Part shown: positions 1 through 13,300 of the stretch, one piece after another
Position numbering within the stretch: position 1 is the first letter of the stretch
Layout of the letters: each line of letters opens with the position of its first letter
Assembly (NCBI RefSeq): GCF_051020955.1
Contig: NC_135029.1
Coordinates: 7,024,001 to 7,088,000, forward strand
DNA length: 64,000 nucleotides
Direction of reading: 5' to 3'
DNA from: Megalopta genalis
Lineage: Eukaryota > Arthropoda > Insecta > Hymenoptera > Halictidae
Notes under the pieces: generated by a model
What the model was told of the DNA's origin: nothing
Database searches by the model: none
Seen by the model: only the letters and a program-made list of their open reading frames with translations
Program-made: the position numbers and the translations under genes

Positions 1-1111
1 TTGTGTGTCACCAGATTGCGATTATCGTACGTTCGACATGCTGAACATCGAACGATATTTTGAAACCTTTGTATAATAGTTTTCCCAGTTATTTTTTTCA
101 CATTATAGTTTAATTCATTGTGGAGGCCGCAGTAACCTGGCCTCTTACACATCAAGAGACGTGTCACTTTTACAACCTGCTTTACTGCTTCCCTTCCGAA
201 AGGATCTGAAACTATGATGCGCTAAATTAATACCATAGCTACAAATTCAATCTTTTCCATCCAATGTCAAGTCTTTATACTGTAGGCATAAGCAAATATT
301 TAATATTGCACATGTATTATTTAATATTGGTGTCGTGGTAAAAAATTCGACGATAGCGAAATAATGATTTCAATTAAATTTAAATTTAATTTTAATTATA
401 GTCGCAAAATTATTTACAATTCATTAAGAATTGAAACTGTAAAAAATTTAAAGATCATCAAGAATCGCTTAGCACATTTTGCTAAACGAGTAAAAATGTG
501 TTGTAAGGAGAAAATCCGTACTGTTCTGGAATTTAAAGATTACATCTAACGAGAAACAGAATGCAATATTAAGCAGAAACTATAGGAATTGATTAGAAAA
601 TGATTTAAATCAATACCTAACCACTTACTGATAATTGTAGAAGTAAAAGATGGAGCTAAACAATATTGAAATGATATGATTTTTTAGACATTCTTTGTAT
701 CGCATTTTTTGTACTCTTTGTATTCTTTTTAATTTCTTTCTATTTATTCTCTTCTTTCTATTCACTCTGTTCTTTTTGCATTCTTTCATATTATGTATTT
801 ATCTTACAAAAAGTTATGAAAACCAAAATCAAAACAATATGCTACTTTAAACTTCCGATTACTGAAGCACGACGGCCCTCCCGCCCATTCTTACTCGTCG
901 TGACACTGACACAGTGAATGGAGAAAGTAATGTCCATACACTTATTTAGTGTGCTTTCTTTGTCGCGGAGTGTAATCGGTAGCGGGTAATCGGTGAATTC
1001 TTATGCGAACGTCCTGATTATACCATTTGCTGGTCTCCAAACCATCATATATAAACAGACTTCCACTGTGCCCCGAGTCCTGCACGGATACAGTACGAAT
1101 AAAAATCATAC
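1..1111 (-). other. PHLDB intron 11 (incomplete) and left-edge sequence
   Basis: I looked for the rest of the PH domain (the human YYMVAP and MRIWMDV equivalents) on the minus strand and did not find it. The stretch is AT-rich, with a TTCTTT-rich pyrimidine tract at 690-790. A minus-strand frame of about 70 codons stays open from 225 to the edge (see findings); it resembles nothing I know. Confidence 0.7.
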
Positions 1112-1369
1112 CTGGAAATAAATCACTCCTCGTGCCTTCTTAGAGGAGTTGTCGCTATAGTATGCCAGGGTTTTCCTCTTCCGATCAAAAACGAACCATC
1201 GTTTATTCCAATGATGGAACTTCTTGCTCATTTTCGATAAGTAACCGCTGCAACTAGTCGTATCGACCGTGACATCGTGTATTAGAGGTAACTGGTGCCC
1301 GGCTGTTTCGATATGATGCCTCAGGTCCAGAAACTCCGACTTGATGGGGAGGTATCTTGTGAGTGGCCT
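1112..1369 (-). CDS. PHLDB: PHLDB exon 11 (conserved RPLTRYLP linker and first half of PH domain)
   Basis: Eighty-six codons, residues about 1254-1339. RPLTRYLPIKSEFLDLRHHI then ETAGHQL corresponds to human RPLTRYLPIRKEDFDLKTHI ESSGHG. The PH domain starts at SCSGYLSKMSKKFHHWNKRW and continues FVFDRKRKTLAYYSDN and ARGVIYFQ. The Lys/Arg residues of the beta1-beta2 loop (K-M-S-K-K ... K-R-W) are those expected to contact the inositol phosphate in PIP3-binding PH domains. Acceptor gtgcag at 1375-1370, donor GTATGA at 1111, phase 0. The remaining strands and the C-terminal helix are not found in 1-1111 and must lie outside the window. Confidence 0.95.
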
Positions 1370-4300
1370 CTGCACAGTTTATAAATCATCGAATTTAAAT
1401 AGTAATCTTGTTGGACATGTCAGCCATCGCCGCTTTTCTATAGACAGTTTACGCAATGTGTGTGATGTTAAAATAGAATTGGATCGATTCGATGGGAGCC
1501 TGCTGGCATAGGGGTGTGATTCGAGTGTAGAGTTTTTACAATTGTAATGCAAAAATGTCGCACGCATCAGTTGTCACAAGTTGAAAAGCTATAGGCTCGG
1601 ACAAAAAGAAGTTCTGCGAGTTTCGGAAATCCTTTTATCGCTGGTCTAAACACTTTCTTCCGAGTAACCAGTATTTCATGATACTCTGGATAGCACACAA
1701 ATGAAAAAACTGCATATTATGTATACATGTTTATTCCATTAAGAAATATCTTCGTTGTTACGGACGGAGACTTTTCGTACGTTTTCAACGACTTTTTCTA
1801 ATATCCTCTTCGTGACCCTTAACCTTTCGTCTAATCATGTGCAAGTACAAAAGATCTTTCATTAGGGAAAATAGTCACTGCGACTGGTTATACAATTCCA
1901 GGAAACTAGACATCTGGACTATGTACGCACATTTCTGCCGCCATATTTAAACTGAGCCTAACGGTATAATTTCATCGTATGTATCGGATAGACTCGCGCT
2001 TAGACCGTTAATTCTGATATATTCCACATTTCTCAATGCGTCAAAACCGAATAATATATCGAGTTGATTAAATTTTTTCAAATCACATTCTCTTGTCGTA
2101 TTCCAGTTGCTAGTATAAAGTCTACCACGAGTAAAGTTTGTATTTGGTTAAAAATTCCTACGGTATTTTCTCTATAATTTGCTAGAAACAATTCAAGATA
2201 GTCAAAATCACAGGTTTTCACACGTTTCGACTAATAACTTCCACCAGTAGCTTTATAATACCTTCGCCGATTTTTATGCAATTTTCAACATGCATGAAAA
2301 AGCGAGACCTACAAATCGCATTGTTGAAATTTGTATCATAATCTCCGATAGAAAAGTTGAAAAAACAAGTCAATCTAACATTAAAAAAAAAATCAGGCCA
2401 TTTCAGAATGTAGCGTATATAGGCTGTTACGAGCCTGATTTCTTCTCTTATCGGTCAGTGTTTCTCGTTAATAACTCGTAAACGCAGCCGCGGATTGCAT
2501 TTTCACTAAGGAAAAAGTTACTTACAAATGATCTCAGGAACCCCTCATTTCTCGGAATAGTATGATTCGATGTAAGTTTAAATTAAATTTATTCGGTTTA
2601 TGTTGTTTCACATATTGTGCGAGAAAACGAATACGTAAAAAGAAAAGGTTAAGATACCTGCAGTTTTGCCTTTTCGCGATGTTTGACTGGTTGCAGTGGT
2701 CCAAGAGTGTCCATCTCACTGGAAGTCTGTGAAAGAGGACGACTTCCGCTTCCATCGATTATTCCTCCGCTGTTATTGCTGAGTCTCTCGCCTTCCATCG
2801 ATGTTCTTCGATCGTCTCTCATCTGCAATAATAAATAAATGAATAGAAACTGAACACATAAAGCCACAACGAAACGTTACGAACAGTTTCAAACATTTAA
2901 TGATTCGAATTATTATTATTATTTTTTTTTTGTGGAGGAGGGGAAATGCTCTTACGTACGGGGTGGGGGACTCCCCGAGTCCAAGACTTCTGTCCTCGGG
3001 CCTACCTCCCAAGCCTCCCCCTCTCTCGCACAAATAGTCCCAGAAGCCCGAATCGCGGTAGCATTACTTCAGCTTCGGGGCTGTGCTACTGGCTGTGCTA
3101 TCGGGCGCCCCACATTTCAATGCCTTGGTAGGCCTCAGCAGTCCACCCGGACGCACAATCCTCCTCGCGATTACGACATGACAAGCGTTCCACATACCGC
3201 GCCACAAGGCCCCAGTCGCCCTTGATTTTTAGGATCACACCGATAGTAATTTCCAGTGTGATCCACCGCGAAGTACACTGTGCTGCCACATAGCAGGCAG
3301 TCGGGTGAACTCACCTTCCCCATCCTGAACAGGTACTTACGGAAATACCCGTGTCCCGTCAGAAATTGGATAAGGTAGAAGTTCACCTGGTACGGTACTG
3401 GTGGCGGTACTTTAACCATTCATCCAGGTTACGGATGATAAGCCGGTTTTACCATCCTTTGGGATTCTTGTCCTAGCCTCGTTTCCAGAGTGTGAGTTTT
3501 ACGTACATAAGGTACCAAAAAAACATGACAATAGCTTCGTGTTTATATACGGATGAAGAGGCTGACATCGCTTTTGAGTCTCGCTAATTGGGCGGTGACC
3601 TTTGAAACATGAAAAATCGGACTTATGTCGGCCCGGAATCGATCTGTATAAATGGACCTTTAAAAGATGTTCGAATATTAATAAGTGTCACCGTGCGTTC
3701 TCGTTACTTTCTAAAAATGATTCAGGAAGGTCCATAATAAGAATATTATGCAATATTAAACATTCCCATACCCAGATAAACAATGTAAGAAGTTACAAAT
3801 TCAATTAAAAATGTAAAAAGTTTACATAATATTATGTACATGTAAGATATTATATCTTCATTTAAAAAAAAAATTTAATACTGCCTCTAAAACAATGGAA
3901 CACGGGTTCCCGATTGCCAATAGTATATATAATATATAAATTATATGCTTGTTTTAAATTTTAGAAAAGAAGAAAAACGCAAGCGAGATACGTATTATAG
4001 ACTTCGATTACTATCTGTCCGATGAATATCCATTTCGCAACACAAAACGGCAGGAATTAATGGATTGCTGGAAATAACTCGAACTGCTGCTGCTTCTTGG
4101 TCTGCAGCACGCTGTTAAGCGCAGTTAACGAGAAAAATTTACGCAATGAAGAGTAAGCTGCGTGGGCGAGAACAGCGATTCGTCTTTTGTCTTCGTCCTC
4201 CCGTCTGTTCTCTACGTTTAAAGGGCTCGTAGTATTTTGTTCGTTCCTACGAGACCCGCCGATTAAATGCGTGATGCCTCGTGGAAGAGAATAGCACGGA

Positions 4301-7300
4301 ATGGGACAAGATCTTAATTGATTCCAGACCGAATGTGACATTATAATTCAATCGACGTTTTGTATTGTCACGTATTTTACGTGGTCCTTACGCTTTTGAG
4401 TTAATAATTCTATTAATTTTCGCGATAAATTTAATTCTTTTTTTTTTAACACAACAACCGATATAAGAAGCGTATTTCCGGCTTGTAGAATACATATTTA
4501 GTTTCTGAAGGAACGTTCCCATTTTTATCCTATGTGCCGTATTTTTAGCCCTGGGCGACATTTTGTTCGACCAATAAAAAGAAAAGTCCAGACGAGAGAA
4601 AAGTTTAGTTTCGAAATCAGAACTTGTGCAAAGCTAACACATACGTACTCCGCTTCTCAAATATTTGAATATTACAGTAGAATTCCAATTTATAAACTAT
4701 AAATTTGTTTATAGTTTTCCGGTAACGGGGTCTCTAGTGATCTTCCTATTTTATCGACAATGACGAAGCTGCGAGTGTTAGTGATGAAGCTAGCAGTTAC
4801 GAAAGACGCCGTTACCGTACAACGAATGATCATACCCCGAGGATTAATCGGCTGTTACCAATAACTATTAGGTAGTAACTTGCACAGTGTATAAATAATG
4901 TAAATCCCGTTGTTTCGTTGTCCGATACACTTTCAAAACAACCCTATCTACTCGAGCGACGTATTACGTTGAGACTACACGGTATTCGATTGTTAACCAA
5001 TACCATTGAAGCTTCTACATGCTGCATTCCAAAATCGTCACCACAATCACACCAAAGTATCCACTACCAGAGCACAAGTAAAGAAGAAAAATTGTGTACA
5101 CCATGTACACAATAGTATGACAAATACATAGCTAAAAAAATAAATAAGGAACGTCACTTACTCTTCGTCTACGAACGTGCTTCTTTTTAGTTTTATTCTT
5201 CAGGTAACTAATCCACATAAGAGACATTCCGGCGAAATTAACGTTCAATAAATCCTCTACAACTATTATGCAACGAGAAAGCAGAAATAGATAGATAGAT
5301 AGATAGACAGAGAATTCTCGAAAAATATCTTTTTCTCCCCAGCGATAAGTAGAATGTCTGATATTCCCCTATTGTCAAATCTTCCTCCCATTGCCTTCTG
5401 TTCCTTCCTGCCTTAGGTTTCCCCGGCCTGTTTTAACCGTCCCTCGACTCTGAATCTCTTCCAGTGCGACACGCGAAACGAGACGAACGAGAGTGAAGAA
5501 CTGATGTCGACGGACGAACGTTCACCGGTATTATTCGCAAGTTGAAATGCGACGAGGTCTCTCCTCCACTCCTCTCGTTCTCTCGATTCATTCGGCTCTG
5601 TGAAACATCTCTTTTCGCGCACGTAAACCGCGTCCAGACGGTGGGCTCGTTCATGAGCAGCATTGTCCGAACCGTACCGATGACCACAACCAGAAAAAGG
5701 GAGTCACAAAAGTAGTGGATCCGCCGATAAATCACTTCGAAACGTATAAATACATTGCCCAGGGTTGACGCTCACTTTTTGATGAGATTTGGTACAGCGA
5801 TAGAGCTGATAAAACTGAATTCAATGATAGTCGGTTTTGTGGGTAGGCAGCTTATAGTTTTTGAGAGATAAATAGCCTCTATTAAAGTTGTTAACAAGAG
5901 GCTAGAAAGATGCGCTGGATTACGACGCGTGGCACCGCGCGGCTGGAGGTGGAAGCAAGCCGCCACCCTAATCCCTAATATTTTCCCTATTCCCTAATAT
6001 TTTTGTCCTTGTTAGATATGCATACGGTTGGACACGCGTCGTTTACACCTCAAAATAAATTTTGTTTTAGAAGTTGGGACATTTCTTTTCTTATTTTAAC
6101 ACGTTGAATGCCACGGGGGTCACCGGTGACCGGCACTTAACTTGGCGGTGACGCCATGGGGGCCACCGGTGACCGGCGCGCCCAAATTGATAGAAATATA
6201 TATAATTTAAAAGAAATGTCAATATCTAAAATTTTGTATTATTACCATCGTCGATTCAACCAGTGATCCCTGTCGCAATTAACATGTCAAACATGGTTAT
6301 ACACTGTAACTTATCTATTGCAGATAATATTTCAACATTATATGTATCGCATAAAAGAAAATTCATCGTGGCGCCACGGACAATTTCTGTAAAACCGGCG
6401 TGGCATTCAACGTGTTAAGACTACAAACGACAATGTAAAACAGTAACAAAAAGTCGACTTTTTAAAAATTTCGAACCGTTCTGCCTCCTTAACGATTCCG
6501 TAATGTCAGGTTTTCATTAAACATGACGCGATTATTCTCACGATTAATCGGGGTTTAAGATCGAAATATTTCACCCAAGATCATTGTAAACAGTGTACAG
6601 GGTGTACAAAAATTATACGTCACAAAAAAAAAAGTTTGGCTCTATGGCCTTGATTTTCAAGATCAAGGACACTATTGCGGACCATTTTTTTAGCAAATCC
6701 CCACGGATCCAAAGGTGTAGAATCACGCTATGGTGGTCATGACATATAATTTTGTATACCCTGTACATACAACGGCAGATTTATGCATAGTACATATGTA
6801 CACATGTATTGCACAGGGCATAGAGCATTGCCATCACTTTTACTTTCGAATCAACGTTCTATCCTTGGCCAGAATAATTATACCTCTTTTTTATTATTCG
6901 TAATTTTCTATTCAATATTGTGGTGGCATACGCCACCACCAATTTCAATGGCCTTGAAATATGTTATAATAGGCGATATTCTAAATAACTATTTCCTTTT
7001 CGAGCAACGTGTGCGTAAGGTGACAATCGCTGCTCATCCACTGCCTTCCTTCAAACACGATGATGTATCAGCAAGGAGTATGAATGTATAACGGATGAAC
7101 TTCTTAGTTCGGATCAAATGTAAGACGTGATCAGAGATTTGAGACTGGTAGTGGTAACCTTGCAAGAAATATACTTTCAGAATTGATGTAAAGTACCGCC
7201 AAAATTAGTATTAACCAATGTGTGCCATGAGGAGGTTGTTAGTCTAACAACACTATATCAGGGTTACACCTGGCTTAGACCCAGATTAGGTGGAGAGAGC

Positions 7301-10300
7301 TAACCCTGTTAGTTACTACCTCCCCCCCCCCCCAATCTAACCCAAATCTAACTCTGTGAAGGAAATTAGTTAGTAACTAATACGGTTAGGCCTCCTAGAT
7401 TTGATCCGAACTAAAAAGTTTACCCGTTACATATGTTTGAAAGAAAACAGTGGATGAACGGCGGCTGTCGGCTTACGCCCACAGTGCCGCGATATGCACG
7501 TGTCGACAGAATTCAATGCAGTACTAGCAACAATTTTTCTTTATTTCAAATGGTGGTGTGGTGTATGCTTTCGACAACTTCACAAAATATTTTTTATCTT
7601 TCACTCGTTATTCGAAATTTTCATTTAGATAAACATTTTGCCCAACTCTGGTGTTCGTATACTTATGGCCTGAATCACTACGTTCAACAGCTTGGATCAG
7701 CTTCGATAAAACGTGCACAGTCATAAAATAACTTCCGAATCGACTGGTAGCACTATCTCCCGCTTTATCGCTGGATGAATCGATGCAAAAGGAGCTGGTG
7801 ATGTCGTTTCGTTATGAAGTCAAAACCTGTCTGTGATCATCCGAACACGACATTCCTGGAACAACACGGCATGCGTCGGTACCGGAAGTATTCTTTAATA
7901 AGAAAACAACCAGTCAGAGTACCGCTATTGCAAGGTATTTGTATCCGTTGATTAAGATGGAATTAACCGCATAAACTGAATGCAATACTGGAATGGTGTT
8001 CCAAATGGCGGGAACTGGAAATGCGTCCCTTATGGGAGATTATAGAAGATAAATATGTAGATAGCGATAGTGTACGATTATTAGTCTTTTGGATTTCTTC
8101 ACCGTTCCACATGAATTCTTTTTACTAGGTCTAGCAAGCACTTCTCTAACCATCCGTTATGGTTTCAATAATATTATAACACGATTTACAATGACGAAAT
8201 AGAGCGGGATATAATTATATCGGAGTAAAGATATCATGAATCTTCAAATATTTATACGTATAATTAGAAGCTTATGTTTCCTCTATTTGTGTTGCAAGGG
8301 CAAAAATAATGACGCCTTAATGACTGAATGGCTTATAGATATAGATTGAAAGTATCTGCAGAATTTTGCAAATTTCATTGTGAATGTAACTGTCGTTTAA
8401 AGTTGTGTCTTAGTACGTATTCAAGATGAACCGAATGACTCACAATTAGTAATGAATCCTCTTGTTGTAATTTAGTTCTGTCTTCGCCTTGTTATGTGGC
8501 ATAAAACTACTTCACGACCCCGGATGGAATCATTGAATTTGTTAAGTATAGTGGTCGCCGGTTATAATTACTCAAATTAGAGACTGCCCAGGTCAATAAT
8601 CAGCGTAGACGACACTACCAAATAAATTAAAATACGTTTGGTGAATTGTCATTACAAAATTTTCTAGAATTTTAGATGTTCTCTGATATTTTAACATTAC
8701 ACTATATGATAATAGAATGCGATTTCTGTTTATTTGTAGGTATGATTAAAAAATGGAGATCTTAATGATTGTTAAATTCAAATTTTGTAAATCAACGTAA
8801 TGAAATTTTTGATATAAGAATCGAATATTTTCTCCTCATTTTTGTAAAATTTAACATTAAAAAATAATAAAAAGAACAGAGAATTGTCGTAGAGAGAATA
8901 AAAATTGAGAAACAAGCTTGTTTATATTATTAAAATGTTCCCAAATTAATTTTGTACATTGATTTGTTCAACGATATGAACCAAGTTATAAAAGTGATAG
9001 TACTTTTATCGACGTCACAGTTATCACAGTAGATAAATATAGTGATTGGCTTTTATTTGCTTTTCAGCGATAGAATATTTTCCTAGAACTCTGTAGTGGC
9101 GATCATACACCATAAAATCGATAATAGATCTCCGTGCGATTATCAACGTGTTTGAGCTTGTCTACGTACGTATAAGTATATGAACGTTTTACATACAGCA
9201 AAACTTCAATCAAAATATTGTCCGGACAATCGAATAAATAATGAAATGTAAACATAATTTTTTATTTCGTAGACAATACTGCTCGGATATTCGAACATTC
9301 CGATAATCGAAGTTTTGATAACAGAATTTTCGGTTAATAAACGTTCCGAGAACCTAACGTTCCATTAATAATCGAGGTTTTACTGTATTTATTTTCCTTC
9401 AGTTTTATTTAACAGATTCCAACTGGGGGATTTCAACATATTTATCAAAGATTTGGTAAAAATAACCTAAGCTATAGAGTTGTCGTTTAAAAATATTTCG
9501 AAACTGAAATTTTGAACTAACCGAAATTATGTTCAGTGATTAAAAAATATACAAAAAATATTCAATATTCAAAGTATCAGATATACATAATATTAATTAT
9601 TCCTTTAGCCTTATTCGATTGTTAACTACTTTTTTGTTAATAATTCGAGCGAATTGATTTCGTTAATTCATTAGGTAGTACGTATGTAATTCAAACATTT
9701 TTTTGAAAAATGTATCAGTATCGTATTTTCTTGTTTATGTTTTCCATTTTTTCACTTTCATACTACAAAGTTCAACTTTGTAGTAGTAATGCGATTATGA
9801 TCGATTTAACTGGCTACTTGCACTTTCGAATTCGTCTTCCGGTTATAAGGTTGTCCCAAACATGTCTCGTAATACGGAAATAGGAAGTAGCTGAGGTGAT
9901 TTGAAGTAACTTTTTCCTTAGCGAAAATGCAATCTGTGGCTTTGTTTACGAGTTAGCAAGGCAATCACCTAATAACGTTTACAATGTGTTCTGCATTTTA
10001 CGATCCATACGGTGGTGCTCTTGTTTGTATACGTAATACGTATTGTCGAAAGTTCACACAGTCACCGATTTCAATGGCTTCGAAATATGTTATAGAAGTC
10101 CGGTACACGGTTGCTTACACATACGAGACGCCAAGAAATTTGCATTTCGCATGGACTTCTGTATGTATGCCCCCTCACACTTTTAACGCAGACCTAATCA
10201 TGACCTAAACCAGAGCTAGACCTGATTCGTATGGGTTCGTTTATGAAATTGAGCTGAGTTAGGTCTGAGTTTAAAAAGCGAGGAACAGGGAGAAAGGACC

Positions 10301-13300
10301 AGCCATGCGAAATGCGAATTTCTTGCCGTCTCGAATAAGCAACTGTGTAAGAGATCTTTATTGCCCGTCTGTCACCGCGATCTATAAGCAGAATACAACG
10401 TAGTAGCAGTTTTTTAATAGCAACGGAGCCAAACTCAGATGTAGAACTATTTTTGTAAATATCTCGGAAACGGAGGCAGTGCGACGAGTAACATGTAATG
10501 TGGGCAAGAGTTGAGAACGATGACCTGGACAACATATTTCAAGATCATAAAAATCGGTATATCAAAAAACTCTTTTCTAAATAATTACTGACAACAACTA
10601 AGAATAATGAAAAAATTCACGAATTTTCTACTCAATGGAACACAACACTCCGAATTTCTTCACAATTTTTAATTGCAAAATCAATGTTTCTAAAAATTTG
10701 GAAACTTGAAAATGCTGATTTTATATTGAAGCTGTCAAGGCACCACATTTATATTTTTACAACAGTAGCGTATATTATAATATGTTAATTTTGCAAATCT
10801 GTAAAAAAAAAAGCGTTAACCTTTTTTCATGAAATCATAAATGAATTTAGCGGTGAAATTGAGCTTTTGGGTGAGTACAGTAGAAATATGAGAATATCTA
10901 ATGAAAATAAGATTAATTGAAAAAAATGTTTTCTCACTACTTTTTTCTTCGTTTTCTCTATTTTATTTCATCTTTAATGTCGCCTCGACCTTCGGATCAT
11001 TAGCAACATCTTGGTGTTATTTTCTTTCTTTCTAGCAATTATATTTTCTGACAGATGTTGATTTCCATTAGGATGTTCAAAGTATTTTCTACGTGTTTCT
11101 GTGCAACTGTTATTGACAAATACGATTTTCTTCTAGCAGGGTATTATTGAAAAATTTGAAAACATTATTGAGATTCTAAAATCATCGAATAATTGAACGA
11201 AAATTATATATTTTGAAACGAATGAACCGAAATCAATCATTTTACTCATTTGATCACGTATTAATATAAAAATTGCAAAAGATCTGAGTAACTTGGTTAA
11301 TTATTTGTACAAGGCAACACGTAGCAATAAATTTTAATGCTCGGTACGGTTAGTGTTAAACGATACTGAAAATAGATTGTAGTCTACTTACGTTATCATT
11401 TTGGAGCAGACTGTAGGAATGGTTTGAAGGTCCAGGACTGGGTGATGTTAGTTCCGAAAGTTTGCTGGGGGACAATTTCTCGCTGTTTCCGCCTTCCGCA
11501 CCGTCGCTACTTCCACTGCCACTGCAAGTACACCATTAATTGAATTGTTTTCCCGTCAACTATACCTGCCGATAATAACATCGATAACTGCAAAACAATG
11601 CACTTCCTCAGATTCTCGGCTTGTACCTTAGATAACGTTCACACGATGGAATTTATACATGTATGTTTTCAGAGGGAAACAACAAACAGGGCGCGCTGAC
11701 CATTTCAACGACAGAGACTTAATTAAGACTAAATATTACCGTATTCTTGAAAAACAGGTACGGATACCGATTATTTGCGCGGCCTGAAAATTTATTTTCC
11801 TACGACATTTATCGAAAATATTTATTTATAGAATTATTTATTAACAAGCTAATGGTTTCTATTCATTATCGTACGTACCGTTGAAATTTAAACAAGATAA
11901 AATGAAATACTATGGAATACTATGAATAGATAGATGACTTAAAGTATATGTGTTTCGAATTGTCAAGATGAATTATTATGTCATTGAAATAGCACAATGT
12001 TCGCAGTTATTGTAGTACCGAAATCGCGAAACTAATAACATATATGTAAACGATATGTAACGACACCAAGCACCAGACATATCGACAAAATGGGATTTCC
12101 TTACATGGGAATCAATAACATGTTTATTAACTAAATGTTGCAATCTAGATTGTAATCTTGCAATATAAAGTGGATTTATGTTTATATATTACATTCCACC
12201 TTCATAAGCTTAAAGCCGTTCGAGTAATTAAAGACAATACCGTGTAAGATATTTTGCAGTCACAATTACAAATCTATGTACACATATTGTCAGAACTTAA
12301 CGTGTGAAATCTTGAACCACATGGCTTGAGACGATCAGCGCTACAATCACAAATGTATAAACTGGTGAACTAGTGTTTTTGCGTTTAGGACTTTTGACAA
12401 CTGAAATTTTTTATTCTAAAACTGTTAAGCATATTTAAAAAATGAGGCAAGTAGATAGATGGGAATCTAGAACTAGAAAATGTTCTGATTATTCGTTTTT
12501 TCGACAGGAAAATTGCATTGCACACATACACAGTTTTACTCGAGAAATCGAATGGTGTCAATTTTGTGAGAAAATAACGTAGAGGTTGTATATTTTATAA
12601 ATAATATTTTAGCGGCGCGTCGCTTTTATACATATACATATATACAGTTAGGTGTGAAAGTGTTCGTGCCAAAGAATTAAATTGATTTACTCAATTATTT
12701 GGTTATTGAAATACGTGTATTATTGTTCTTCCAATAGCGTGCTTTTGTAAAATAATTACATGTATTACAAGTAAAGTAAAGTGCCCGAAATTTCCATAAA
12801 GCTACCTGAGGCTTTAGTGAAATCTTATATGTGATTACAGTCATAGATATGATATTCGACAGATCGGTGTTTTTTATTGGTTCTGAATGCAGACCAAATC
12901 AATGAGCCACCACCGAAATTGTAACTCATTGGAACGTTGGTTTCTTTTCTTAAGTCGTACCAGTACTGTGCCTGAAAATTCCATAGAGCCACCTTATATT
13001 GGGGTGTAACTTTATAATTATTCCATAGCATGTCTGGTAATGATTTATATAAATTATAATTTATAAGAGAATGCTATCTTTCGAAACAGTATGCGAACAC
13101 GTTTTCATCCATAGAAAAAAATCGAATACATTAAAAATAGAAAAATCGAACATTAGGATATTGAAACTTCAATATTTTTAATCCATTCGTCAAGATAATT
13201 TTAGTTTACCTGGAGCGAGTGAAAAATCATTGCCGCAAATGAAGAAAAAATGTACTTCAAGTTTTAATTTTCAGAAGTACGTTTTTAAGAAAATAAATAT

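Larger units (their letters stand above)
2823..11391 (-). other. PHLDB intron 9
   Basis: About 8.6 kb, no host exon recognised. Contains an R1-like LINE tail, a piggyBac-like miniature element, three TA-flanked miniature elements, one repeat X copy and an inverted-repeat block at 10.05-10.56 kb (all listed). A (GATA)n tract lies at 5286-5310 and a poly-C run at 7321-7334. The stretches 3.45-6.09, 7.43-9.19 and 10.57-11.39 kb hold nothing I can name. Confidence 0.75.

Noticed and set aside
4057..4341. 94-codon minus-strand frame in intron 9, considered as an extra PHLDB exon
   Set aside because: No acceptor and donor in the right phase, no charged helix and no match to the vertebrate protein.
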